A DNA stretch of 64,000 bases from Pseudomonadota bacterium (GTDB lineage Bacteria; Pseudomonadota; Gammaproteobacteria; Steroidobacterales; Steroidobacteraceae): assembly GCA_021805275.1 (NCBI GenBank), contig JAJZFQ010000043.1, positions 62,001-126,000 on the forward strand. The letters are read 5' to 3'. Below are positions 53,586 to 61,474 of this stretch, piece by piece (the first letter of the stretch is position 1; each line of letters begins with the position of its first letter). The notes below the pieces were generated by a model. The model was not told where the DNA came from, did no database searches, and was given only the letters and a program-made list of their open reading frames with translations. The translations under genes and the position numbers were made by a program.

Positions 53586-54944
53586 TTACGTCCGCCCGCT
53601 CTGGCGGTTGAGCTGCTCCCAGTGCCGTGCGCGCTCACTGCGCAGCGCGCCCGGCGGCAACCGCCAATGCCAGTTGCTCGCGCTCTGAGTTCCCGGGACG
53701 TTCAGCCGCGCCTCGCTGCCGAGGCCGAGCAGGTCCTGCACCGGAACGATCGCGAGCCGCGCGGCAGTCGCGAGCGCCGCGCGCACCATTCCCTCGGGCA
53801 TCGATTCGACAGTGACACCGAGCGTACGGTCCACGTAGGCTCGCGTGTGCTCATCCAGACCGCGGTACCAGCCGAGGGCGGTGTCGTTGTCGTGCGTACC
53901 GGTATAGACCACGCTGTCCGGTTCGACATGGGCCGGCAGATGCGGATTGTCGGGTGAGCCGTCGAAGCCGAACTGCAGCACGCGCATTCCGGGCAGGGCG
54001 AAATCCTTGCGCAGCGCCGTCACGTCCGCGGTGATCAGGCCCAGATCCTCCGCCACGATGGGCAGCTCCCCGCACTCGTGGCGGACCCGCTCGAGCAGCT
54101 CGCGCCCGGGAGTCGGGCGCCATGTTCCACCGCGCGCATCAGGAGCGCCCGCCGGCACCGCCCAGTGCGCCGCAAATGCTCGGAAATGGTCGATGCGCAG
54201 CACGTCGAGGCGCTCAAGCTGGGCCCCGAGCCGAGCCCGCCAGAACGCGAATCCGTCGCGCTGCATCGCCGGCCAGTCGTAAAGCGGGTTGCCCCAGACC
54301 TGCCCCAGCGCTGAGAAATAATCCGGCGGTACCCCCGCGACGGCAGCGGGCCGACCGGTCTCATCCAGTTGGAACTGCCCCCGGTCCGTCCAAGTCTCCG
54401 CGGACATCGGTCCGACGTAGAACGGCAGGTCCCCGAACAGTCGCACGCCGCGCGCGTGGGCATAGCGGCGCAGCCGGCGCCACTGCACGAAGAAGGCGAA
54501 TTGGGTGGTGCGCACGTGCTCCAGTTCGGCGACGCACTCACGCTGAATGACCTCGAGCGCCTCCGCCTCGCGCCGCCGCAGCGCCTGCGGCCACTGCCAC
54601 CAGGGCATCGCGCCCAAGCGAGCGCTGATGACCTCGAACAGCGCGTAGTCCTCGAGCCACGGGCGCGTTGCGGCGCGGAACAACTCGTACTCCGACCCAT
54701 CGCCCGGTGGCTCGGCCGGATCGAGCAGCGCCGGGTTGCCCGCAAAGTCGGACCGCGCGAAATACGGTGAACGGTCGGCGCCGGTCGGCCCGGCGGGCAG
54801 GAACTGCCAGACACTGAACCCGGCTGTCCCCAGCCAGTCGATCCAGGCCCGGCCGCCGCGACCGAGAGGGGCCTCGAGCGAAGCCAGGGGCAGCAGCACT
54901 CCGGCGCGTCGCCGGTCGAACACGGGCAGGCGTTCGGCACTCAC
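53586..54944 (-). CDS. malQ: 4-alpha-glucanotransferase
   Basis: The 452-residue GH77 protein has RAGVLLPLASLEAPLGRGG near the N-terminus, nucleophile Asp in VLRIDHFRAFAAHW, acid/base Glu in PIVAEDLGLIT and stabilising Asp in YTGTHDNDTALGW. It transfers alpha-1,4-glucan segments between maltooligosaccharides. It is somewhat shorter than the usual about 500 residues but catalytically complete. It is inserted on the minus strand between cysI-DUF934 and cysB and has no evident link to sulfur metabolism. Confidence 0.9.
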   Translation of the reverse strand: MSAERLPVFDRRRAGVLLPLASLEAPLGRGGRAWIDWLGTAGFSVWQFLPAGPTGADRSPYFARSDFAGNPALLDPAEPPGDGSEYELFRAATRPWLEDYALFEVISARLGAMPWWQWPQALRRREAEALEVIQRECVAELEHVRTTQFAFFVQWRRLRRYAHARGVRLFGDLPFYVGPMSAETWTDRGQFQLDETGRPAAVAGVPPDYFSALGQVWGNPLYDWPAMQRDGFAFWRARLGAQLERLDVLRIDHFRAFAAHWAVPAGAPDARGGTWRPTPGRELLERVRHECGELPIVAEDLGLITADVTALRKDFALPGMRVLQFGFDGSPDNPHLPAHVEPDSVVYTGTHDNDTALGWYRGLDEHTRAYVDRTLGVTVESMPEGMVRAALATAARLAIVPVQDLLGLGSEARLNVPGTQSASNWHWRLPPGALRSERARHWEQLNRQSGRT

Positions 54945-54963
54945 ACGAGCCTCCTTGACGCGC

Positions 54964-55935
54964 CTATCGCTGCGGAAGTTCGACGTCGGTGAACAGCGCA
55001 GCCACTTCCTCGGCGGATGCGGCCCGATGCGCCCGTTCGATGAGCCGTCGCTCCAGATGCGGCGCGAGGAGCTGCGCGAAATCGTACATGTACTTGCGTA
55101 GCAGAGTGCCGCGGCGGAAGCCGATCCAGCTCGTGTGCGCCGGCAGCAGATGGGAGGCGTCGAGCACGGCCAAGTCCTGCGCCGCTTCCTCGACGGCCAT
55201 CGGCGCGACGATTCCCACGCCCAGACCGAGGCGCACGTAGGTCACGATGACATCGGCGTCCTGCGCGGTGATGGCGACATTCGGGGTGACGCCAGCCCGG
55301 GCAAAGGCCTCATCGAGGGAGGACGGTCCGGTGAAGCTGAACGTGTAGGTGATGAGCGGATGGCTGGCCAGTGCCCGGTAGCTCAGGCGTTCCACGCGGG
55401 CCAGCGGGTGCTCGCGCGGGACGATGACCACCCGGCTCCACCGGTAGCAGGGCAGCAGCGTGAGCCCGGCGAAGCGCTGCTCCGAGCCGGTGGCAATAGC
55501 GCAGTCGATCCGATCGTGGGCCACCATCTCGGCGAGCTGCTCGGAGGTTCCCTGGTGCAGGTTCAAGCGCACGTTCGGGTAGCGCGCGCGGAATTCCCGG
55601 ATCACCGCCGGCAGCACGTAGCGCGCCTGGGTGTGGGTCGTGCCGATCGAGAGGCTACCCCGCCCCTCGTCGCGCAGTTCGGTCGACAGTCCCCGGATGC
55701 TCTGCACCTCCTGCAGCACGCGCAGCGCGCGGTCGACCACCTGCTGACCGGCCGGGGTGATGCGCGTCAGGGTGCGTCCGGCGCGCACGAAGATCTGAAA
55801 GCCGAGCTCGTCCTCGAGCAGCTTGATCTGCTTGCTCACCCCCGGCTGGGAGGTATGCAGCTTCTGGGCCGCCGCGGTGATGTTCAGACCGCTCTGGGCG
55901 ACCGCCGCCAGATAGCGCAGTTGATGCAGCTTCAT
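54964..55935 (-). CDS. cysB: LysR-family regulator CysB
   Basis: The 323-residue protein has the CysB N-terminus (MKLHQLRYLAAVAQSGLNIT, then AAQKLHTSQPGVSKQIKLLE) and the effector-domain elements IGTTHTQARYVLPAVIREFR, LHQGTSEQLAEMV and ITYTFSFTGPSSLDEAF. Length and motifs match CysB (324 residues in E. coli), which activates sulfate assimilation genes on binding N-acetylserine. It diverges from cysH, placing the cysH promoter within its reach. The start at 55935 matches the family; the frame is open for a further 11 codons. Confidence 0.93.
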   Translation of the reverse strand: MKLHQLRYLAAVAQSGLNITAAAQKLHTSQPGVSKQIKLLEDELGFQIFVRAGRTLTRITPAGQQVVDRALRVLQEVQSIRGLSTELRDEGRGSLSIGTTHTQARYVLPAVIREFRARYPNVRLNLHQGTSEQLAEMVAHDRIDCAIATGSEQRFAGLTLLPCYRWSRVVIVPREHPLARVERLSYRALASHPLITYTFSFTGPSSLDEAFARAGVTPNVAITAQDADVIVTYVRLGLGVGIVAPMAVEEAAQDLAVLDASHLLPAHTSWIGFRRGTLLRKYMYDFAQLLAPHLERRLIERAHRAASAEEVAALFTDVELPQR

Positions 55936-56034
55936 GCGCCGCAGCGTAGCGCAACGCCACGGGGGCATCCATAACCGACGCGCACGGCCTCAGAAGCAAT
56001 CATTCGTTCTGGCCCCGGCTGACCCGTCGCTATA

Positions 56035-56760
56035 GTGCCTCTCGCCATGGGTGAACTGTCGAGCCGTATCGAGGAGAAAGCCGGGGCCGTGCGGGCCGCG
56101 CTGGAGGCGGCGGTGCACGCGCACCGGCAGGTGGTCTATGCCAACAGCCTCGGCGCCGAGGCGATGGTGCTGACCGACATCATCTGGTCCCACGTCCCGC
56201 AGATCGAGATCTTCAGCATCGACACCGGCCGACTCCCTCAGGAGACCTACGACCTGATGGAGAAGCTGCAGTGGCGCTACCGGCGCCCGCTGCGCCTGGT
56301 GCACCCGGAGGCCGCCACACTCGCACGCCTGACCGCCGCCCACGGGGTGAACGGCTTCTACCACAGTCTGGAGGCGCGGCTCGAGTGCTGCCAGGTGCGC
56401 AAGATCGAGCCGTTCCGGCGGGCGATCGCGGGCTTTAGCGCCTGGGTGACCGGCGTGCGGCGCGAGCAGTCGGAGGCCCGTGCCCTAGCCCAGCCGCTCG
56501 AGTGGGATTCTCAGAATGGCCTGTACAAGGTGAGCCCGCTGCTCGAGTGGAGCGAGAGCGAGGTGTGGCAGTACATCCGCGGGCGCGGCCTGCCCTACAA
56601 CGTGCTGCACGACCGCCAGTTCCCCAGCATCGGCTGCGCCCCCTGCACCCGTGCCATCCAGCCCGGCGAGAGCCGCCGGGCCGGCCGTTGGTGGTGGGAG
56701 CAGTCCGAATCGCGTGAATGCGGCCTGCATCCGCGGGTGCGCGAGGCAATCGGGGCCTGA
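56035..56760 (+). CDS. cysH: Phosphoadenylyl/adenylyl-sulfate reductase, 4Fe-4S (APS) type
   Basis: The 241-residue protein reduces activated sulfate to sulfite using thioredoxin. It has the PP-loop-like ANSLGAEAMVLTDIIW, IFSIDTGRLPQETYDL, and a catalytic C-terminal ECGLH. Two cysteine pairs (LECCQVRKIEP and GCAPCTRAIQPGE) form the 4Fe-4S site typical of APS-type reductases, absent from E. coli-type PAPS reductase. Translation may start at GTG 56035 or at the in-frame ATG 56047, which looks more natural. It heads a cysH-cysG-cysK run divergent from cysB. Confidence 0.93.
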   Translation: MPLAMGELSSRIEEKAGAVRAALEAAVHAHRQVVYANSLGAEAMVLTDIIWSHVPQIEIFSIDTGRLPQETYDLMEKLQWRYRRPLRLVHPEAATLARLTAAHGVNGFYHSLEARLECCQVRKIEPFRRAIAGFSAWVTGVRREQSEARALAQPLEWDSQNGLYKVSPLLEWSESEVWQYIRGRGLPYNVLHDRQFPSIGCAPCTRAIQPGESRRAGRWWWEQSESRECGLHPRVREAIGA

Positions 56761-56778
56761 GCGGCCCCGGTCTCCCGC

Positions 56779-58248
56779 ATGGATCACCTGCCCATTTTCC
56801 TGAACCTGCGCGCCGTGCCCGTCGTGGTGATCGGGGGCGGACGCATCGCACAGCGCAAGATCGATCTGTTGCTGCGCGTCGGCGCACGCATCACCGTCGT
56901 TGCGCCGCGACTGAATCCGGCCCTCGCGCAACGCGCGGCGGCGGGCGAGATCGAGCACCTGGGCATACCCTTCGCTGCGAGCCACCTCGAGGGAGCGCAG
57001 CTGGTAATCGCGGCGACCGATCTGCGCCCGCTCAACGCCGAAGTCTCGGCGGCGGCTCGCGCGCGCGCGATCCCGGTGAACGTCGTCGACGACCCGGAGC
57101 TCTCGAGCTTCTACTTCCCCGCGCTGGTCGACCGTGCGCCGCTCACCGTGGCGATCGGCTCGGCCGGTCAGGCCCCGGTACTGACGCGCTGGGTGCGCGA
57201 GCAGATCGAGGCGCTGCTGCCGCAGCGGCTCGGGGAGCTTGGGCGGTTCATGGGCGCGCGGCGCCAGGCGATACAGCAGGCGCTCGCTCCGGCCGCGCGC
57301 CGGCCATTCTGGGAGCGGATCGTGCGCGGGGTTGCCGGCTCGCGCGCGCTGGCCGGTGACCTGGCGGGCGCCGAATCCGCCTACGAACGCGAGCTGCGCC
57401 TGGCCCGGCTCACCGGCGCCGGCACGGGCGGAGCCGCAGCGCTCGGCGAGGTCTACCTGATCGGCGCAGGTCCCGGTGATGCGGACCTGCTGACGCTACG
57501 CGCGCTGCAGCTGCTGCAGCAGGCGGACGTCGTGCTATACGACCGACTGGTGCCGGCCGCCGTCATCGAGCGCGCCCGGCGCGACGCCGAGCGGGTCCTC
57601 GTCGGCAAGAGCTCGGCGCGCGGACCGGGCGAGCCGCATACCCCGCAGGAGCGGATCCACGATCTGATGGTGCAGTACGCGCAGCGGGGCCTGCGGGTGG
57701 CTCGGCTCAAGGGCGGCGACCCCTTCGTCTTCGGACGCGGCGGGGAGGAGGCCGAACACCTGGCGCTTCACGGCATCCCCTACCTCGTCGTGCCGGGCAT
57801 CACCGCCGCGCTCGGCGCCGCGGCCTCCGCCGGGATCCCGCTCACGCACCGCGAGCTCGCTCAGAGCGTCACCCTGGTGACGGGCCACCCACTCGAGGAC
57901 GACACGCTCGACTGGGCGGCGCTTGCGCGCCCGCACCAGACGGTCGTGTTCTACATGGGGATCGCGCACCTGGCTCACATTTGCGAGCGGCTGCGCGCCG
58001 CCGGCGCCAGCGCGGCGCTGCCGGCTGCGCTCATCGAGCGCGCCACCCAGCCTGGACAACGGCGGGTGACCGGCACGCTCGCGGACATCGCCGCACTCGG
58101 GCACCATGCGGGGATCGCGCCGCCGGCACTACTGGTGGTCGGGGAGGTCGCTGCCCTCGCCCTGGCACCCGGGGAGTACGCCACGGGTTCGGCCCCTCCG
58201 GCCCGCCGGCAGCGGCGCGCAACGGAGCAGGCCCATGAGTCATGCTGA
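56779..58248 (+). CDS. cysG: Siroheme synthase (multifunctional)
   Basis: The 489-residue protein fuses a precorrin-2 dehydrogenase/ferrochelatase domain (FLNLRAVPVVVIGGGRIAQR, NVVDDPELSSFYFPALVDR) to an uroporphyrinogen-III methyltransferase domain (GAGPGDADLLTLRALQLLQ, GGDPFVFGRGGEEAEHL, VPGITAALGAAASAGIPLTH). It makes siroheme for the sulfite reductase encoded at 51378. It starts 18 bases after cysH and overlaps the next gene by 14 bases. Confidence 0.95.
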   Translation: MDHLPIFLNLRAVPVVVIGGGRIAQRKIDLLLRVGARITVVAPRLNPALAQRAAAGEIEHLGIPFAASHLEGAQLVIAATDLRPLNAEVSAAARARAIPVNVVDDPELSSFYFPALVDRAPLTVAIGSAGQAPVLTRWVREQIEALLPQRLGELGRFMGARRQAIQQALAPAARRPFWERIVRGVAGSRALAGDLAGAESAYERELRLARLTGAGTGGAAALGEVYLIGAGPGDADLLTLRALQLLQQADVVLYDRLVPAAVIERARRDAERVLVGKSSARGPGEPHTPQERIHDLMVQYAQRGLRVARLKGGDPFVFGRGGEEAEHLALHGIPYLVVPGITAALGAAASAGIPLTHRELAQSVTLVTGHPLEDDTLDWAALARPHQTVVFYMGIAHLAHICERLRAAGASAALPAALIERATQPGQRRVTGTLADIAALGHHAGIAPPALLVVGEVAALALAPGEYATGSAPPARRQRRATEQAHESC

Positions 58249-59266
58249 GGGTTTCCTGGACGCGGTCGGCTCGACGCCGCTGATCAAGCTACGTCGCATC
58301 AGCGAGGAGACCGGCTGCGCGGTACTCGGAAAGGCTGAGTTTCTCAATCCCGGCGGTTCGGTGAAGGACCGCGCAGCGCGGGCGATCGTGCTCGCTGCAG
58401 AGCGCAGCGGAGCGCTCGCCCCCGGCGGCACGGTCGTCGAAGGCACCGCGGGCAACACCGGCATCGGTCTGGCGCACGTCTGCAACGCCCGCGGCTACCG
58501 CTGCGTCATCGTCATGCCCGACAACCAGTCCCCGGAGAAATACGGGCTGCTCGAGACCCTCGGCGCCGAGGTGCACGCGGTGCCGGTCGTGCCCTACAGC
58601 AATCCGAATCAGTACCAGAATGTCGCGGCCCGTCTGGCGGCAAGTCTGCCGAACGCCATCTGGGCCAACCAGTTCGACAACACCATCAACCGGCAGGCGC
58701 ACATCGATTCCACCGGGCCTGAGATCTGGGAACAGACTGACGGTCGCGTGGACGCGTTCACCTGCGCCTCGGGCACCGGCGGAACCTTCGCCGGTGTGTC
58801 GCACTACCTGAAGGCGCGTCGTGCAGCGGTGCGCTGTGTGCTCGCCGATCCGCCCGGCAGCAGCCTGTACGAATTCGTGCGCACCGGAACTCTGAAAGCG
58901 ACGGGCTCTGGCTCCGTCACCGAAGGAATCGGCATCGGCCGCGTCACGGCCAACCTGAAGGATGCCCCGATCGACGGAGCGATACACATCGAGGATGCCG
59001 AGACCGTCCGCTACGTCTACCGGCTACTGCGCGAGGAGGGCCTGTTCCTCGGCAGCACCAGCGGGATCAATGTCGCCGCGGCGGCCCGGCTGGCTCGCGA
59101 GCTCGGACCGGGGCACACCGTGGTCACCGTGTTGTGCGATGGCGGTGCGAAATACCAGTCACGATTGTTCAACCGCGAATGGCTCGCACAGAAGGGGCTC
59201 GCCGAGCACGCGCTACCGCCGCGCCGCAGTGAACCGATCGACGTTCGTACAGTGTTCATCGGCTGA
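58235..59266 (+). CDS. cysK: Cysteine synthase (O-acetylserine sulfhydrylase)
   Basis: The 343-residue PLP enzyme joins sulfide to O-acetylserine. It has VGSTPLIKLRRIS, PLP-Lys in NPGGSVKDRAARAIVL, the phosphate-binding and substrate loop EGTAGNTGIGLAHV, and STSGINVAAAARLA. The ATG at 58235 lies inside the end of cysG, with ggagcagg upstream. At 343 residues it is slightly longer than E. coli CysK, as in the branch common in alpha- and some gammaproteobacteria. It completes the reduction-to-cysteine pathway of this cluster. Confidence 0.92.
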   Translation: MSHAEGFLDAVGSTPLIKLRRISEETGCAVLGKAEFLNPGGSVKDRAARAIVLAAERSGALAPGGTVVEGTAGNTGIGLAHVCNARGYRCVIVMPDNQSPEKYGLLETLGAEVHAVPVVPYSNPNQYQNVAARLAASLPNAIWANQFDNTINRQAHIDSTGPEIWEQTDGRVDAFTCASGTGGTFAGVSHYLKARRAAVRCVLADPPGSSLYEFVRTGTLKATGSGSVTEGIGIGRVTANLKDAPIDGAIHIEDAETVRYVYRLLREEGLFLGSTSGINVAAAARLARELGPGHTVVTVLCDGGAKYQSRLFNREWLAQKGLAEHALPPRRSEPIDVRTVFIG

Positions 59267-59287
59267 GCGGCTGCATTCGGTCAGCCC

Positions 59288-59794
59288 ATGGCCGCTGCAT
59301 CAACCGTCCTTCCCGCCTGGCTCGCCGCGCTCCTGCTGCTCGCCGCTGCCCACAGCGCGCCGGTGCTGGCAGCACGGGCACTCGGCAGCCGCTGGGCGGC
59401 GCCGATCGACGGCGGTGCGATCCTGCCGGATGGGGAACGTCTGTTCGGTGCGCACAAGACTTGGCGGGGAATCCTCGCCTCCCTCCTGCTCTGTGCGCTG
59501 CTCGCCGGCCTGCTCGGCCAGCCGGTCAGGCTCGGCCTGATCTTTGCGGCGCTCGCGATGAGCGCCGATCTGCTGACCAGCGGCGTGAAACGCCGTGTAC
59601 ACGCGCCGGTCGGCCGTGAGATACCGCTGCTCGATCAGATCCCGGAGGCGCTGCTGCCGTTGCTGGTCCTGCACGCTGCGCTCGGCATCGGCTGGCAGAC
59701 GGTCTGGTTGCTCTGCGGAGCGTTCCTCGCGCTCGATCTGATGGTGCTACCGCTGCGCCATCGCCGGCATCCGCGGTGGCGCGGACCGACCTGA
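59288..59794 (+). CDS. CDP-archaeol synthase-like integral membrane protein
   Basis: The 168-residue protein has four to five hydrophobic segments and the motif DGERLFGAHKTWRG, the core of PF01864 (CDP-archaeol synthase, CarS). In archaea the family makes CDP-archaeol; bacterial members have no agreed role but are likely CTP:lipid cytidylyltransferases. It follows cysK by 21 bases, so it may ride on the cys message without functional relation. Confidence 0.8.
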   Translation: MAAASTVLPAWLAALLLLAAAHSAPVLAARALGSRWAAPIDGGAILPDGERLFGAHKTWRGILASLLLCALLAGLLGQPVRLGLIFAALAMSADLLTSGVKRRVHAPVGREIPLLDQIPEALLPLLVLHAALGIGWQTVWLLCGAFLALDLMVLPLRHRRHPRWRGPT

Positions 59795-59825
59795 GCCGCT
59801 CGCTTGACCGGCGGCTCGCCCCCAG

Positions 59826-59847
59826 GTACCTTTTTATATAAAGGTAC
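59826..59847. promoter_or_regulatory. PadR operator candidate overlapping a -10 box
   Basis: A perfect inverted repeat (gtaccttt, spacer ttatat, aaaggtac) ends 11 bases before the PadR start codon. Its A+T-rich centre contains TATATAAA, a likely -10 element. A regulator bound here would block its own promoter, as PadR proteins often do. Confidence 0.65.
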
Positions 59848-59858
59848 GTTTTCAAAAA

Positions 59859-60182
59859 ATGCTCGATGATCAAAAGCTCGGGGCGCTGCGCAAAGGATTT
59901 CTGGAATTCCTGGTCCTGCGCATCATCAGCGTCGCGAGCGTTTACGCGGCCGACATTCTCAAGACCCTGGCGGCCACGGAATTCGCCACCCAGGAAGGCA
60001 CGCTCTATCCGCTGCTCAGCCGCCTGCGCCGCGAGGGGCTGCTGGAGTACGACTGGCGGGAGTCGGACTGCGGGCCGCCGCGCAAGTACTACCGCCTGAC
60101 CGCCGTCGGCGTCGAGCGCCTAGTGGAGTTCAACGACTACTGGGCACGCATCAATCGGACCATTCAGTCATTCGGGGGATGA
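59859..60182 (+). CDS. PadR-family transcriptional regulator
   Basis: The 107-residue protein is a minimal PadR winged-helix regulator: KGFLEFLVLRIISVASVYAA, EGTLYPLLSRLRREGLLEYD and PPRKYYRLTAVGVERL. It has no extended C-terminal domain beyond the dimer helix. It precedes the HAAS/PspC membrane protein by three bases, a pairing known for PadR regulators. The palindromic site directly upstream suggests autoregulation of both genes. Confidence 0.9.
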   Translation: MLDDQKLGALRKGFLEFLVLRIISVASVYAADILKTLAATEFATQEGTLYPLLSRLRREGLLEYDWRESDCGPPRKYYRLTAVGVERLVEFNDYWARINRTIQSFGG

Positions 60183-60185
60183 GCC

Positions 60186-61370
60186 ATGCGAGCGGTGATC
60201 GCCGTCAGTCTCAATGGCCGTGCCTACCAGCTCGAGGACGACGCGCACGCCGCCCTCGCGCAGTATCTGGCCGACGCCGAGCGCTCGCTCGACGGTAATC
60301 CCGATCGGGCGGAAATCCTCGCCGACCTAGAGCAGGCGATCGCCGACAAGTGCGAACGCTTCCTCAGCGCGCATAAAACAGTGCTCACCCGCGCGGAGAT
60401 CGTGCAGGTGATCGAGCAGATGGGCCCGGTCGAGGCCGGCGACCACGACGCCAAGGACAGCGAGGCAGGACACTCCGCACATGCCGCCGGACCGTCGGGC
60501 GACGGACCGGCACACGATGCCCCAAAGCGGCTGTACCAGATCAGCGAGGGTGCGGTGCTGAGTGGTGTCTGCAAGGGCATTGCAGTGTATTTCGACATCG
60601 ACGTGGCGATCGTGAGATTGCTGTTCGTGATCGCCGCGATCCTCAGCGGTGGCTTCGCGGTGCTGCTGTACGTCGCGATGGTGTTCCTCGTGCCCTATGC
60701 CAATACACCGGAGGAAGTCGCCGCCGCCGGCGGTCTGCCCTTCAATGCCCGCATCCTCGTCGAGCAATGGAAGCGTAAGGCGGCGCAGTTCGCCGACGCC
60801 GCCTCCCACGCCGCGCGCCGGGAGGGCACGCGTGCGGACCGGGCACGCTGGCGCGCCGAGTGGCGGCGAGCGCGCTGGCAGTGGCGCGAAGAGTGGCGGC
60901 ACAACCGGGCGCAATGGCGTGCCCGCCGCTGGAGCGCATGGAACGCATCGCCCGTACCGCCGCCGCCGCGAGCTGCGTTCCTCGCGGGACTCGGCTGGGC
61001 CGTGCTCGGGATTCTGCTCGCACTGCTCACCCTGGGGTGGCTGTTCGTAGTGCTCTCGCTGCTGGCAACCGGCTCAGTACTGGGGTGCTCGCTCGGGCAC
61101 CTGCCGCTGTGGGCCGCGATCGTGCTGCTGATTGTGCTCTATCAGATCGTCGTCTCACCGCTGCGCGCCGCACGGTACGCACACTCGCCGTACTTCTACA
61201 CATATCGCTATCGATCACACGCGCTCGCCGATGCGTTGGTCGGACTGCTCATCCTCGCACTGTTCGTCTGGCTGCTCGACCATCATCTGGCCGCCGTTCA
61301 GCACGTGCTCTCCGTGCTCGGCCAGCGAGTCGCTTCGCTGTGGCAGCAGGCCACGGCGCCGGGGCACTGA
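60186..61370 (+). CDS. HAAS-like and PspC-domain membrane protein
   Basis: The 394-residue protein has an N-terminal soluble alpha-helical HAAS-like domain (about residues 18-85), then a PspC domain (RLYQISEGAVLSGVCKGIAV, with hydrophobic AIVRLLFVIAAILSGGFAVL) at about 115-175. A strikingly Arg/Trp-rich stretch follows at about 218-252, then three or four transmembrane segments. PspC-type domains take part in envelope stress signalling. The gene is translated with the upstream PadR gene. The Arg/Trp region is likely membrane-surface or nucleic-acid binding, though this is inference. Confidence 0.8.
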   Translation: MRAVIAVSLNGRAYQLEDDAHAALAQYLADAERSLDGNPDRAEILADLEQAIADKCERFLSAHKTVLTRAEIVQVIEQMGPVEAGDHDAKDSEAGHSAHAAGPSGDGPAHDAPKRLYQISEGAVLSGVCKGIAVYFDIDVAIVRLLFVIAAILSGGFAVLLYVAMVFLVPYANTPEEVAAAGGLPFNARILVEQWKRKAAQFADAASHAARREGTRADRARWRAEWRRARWQWREEWRHNRAQWRARRWSAWNASPVPPPPRAAFLAGLGWAVLGILLALLTLGWLFVVLSLLATGSVLGCSLGHLPLWAAIVLLIVLYQIVVSPLRAARYAHSPYFYTYRYRSHALADALVGLLILALFVWLLDHHLAAVQHVLSVLGQRVASLWQQATAPGH

Positions 61371-61474
61371 GCGGTCGTCCCGGTCTGTGACCGATCCGTG
61401 GCGCCGAGCCGTCCCCTCCATCCTCTGTGCTTCTTTTCGCTGGCTCGAGCTTCCCGCGATGCAGGACACCGGGC

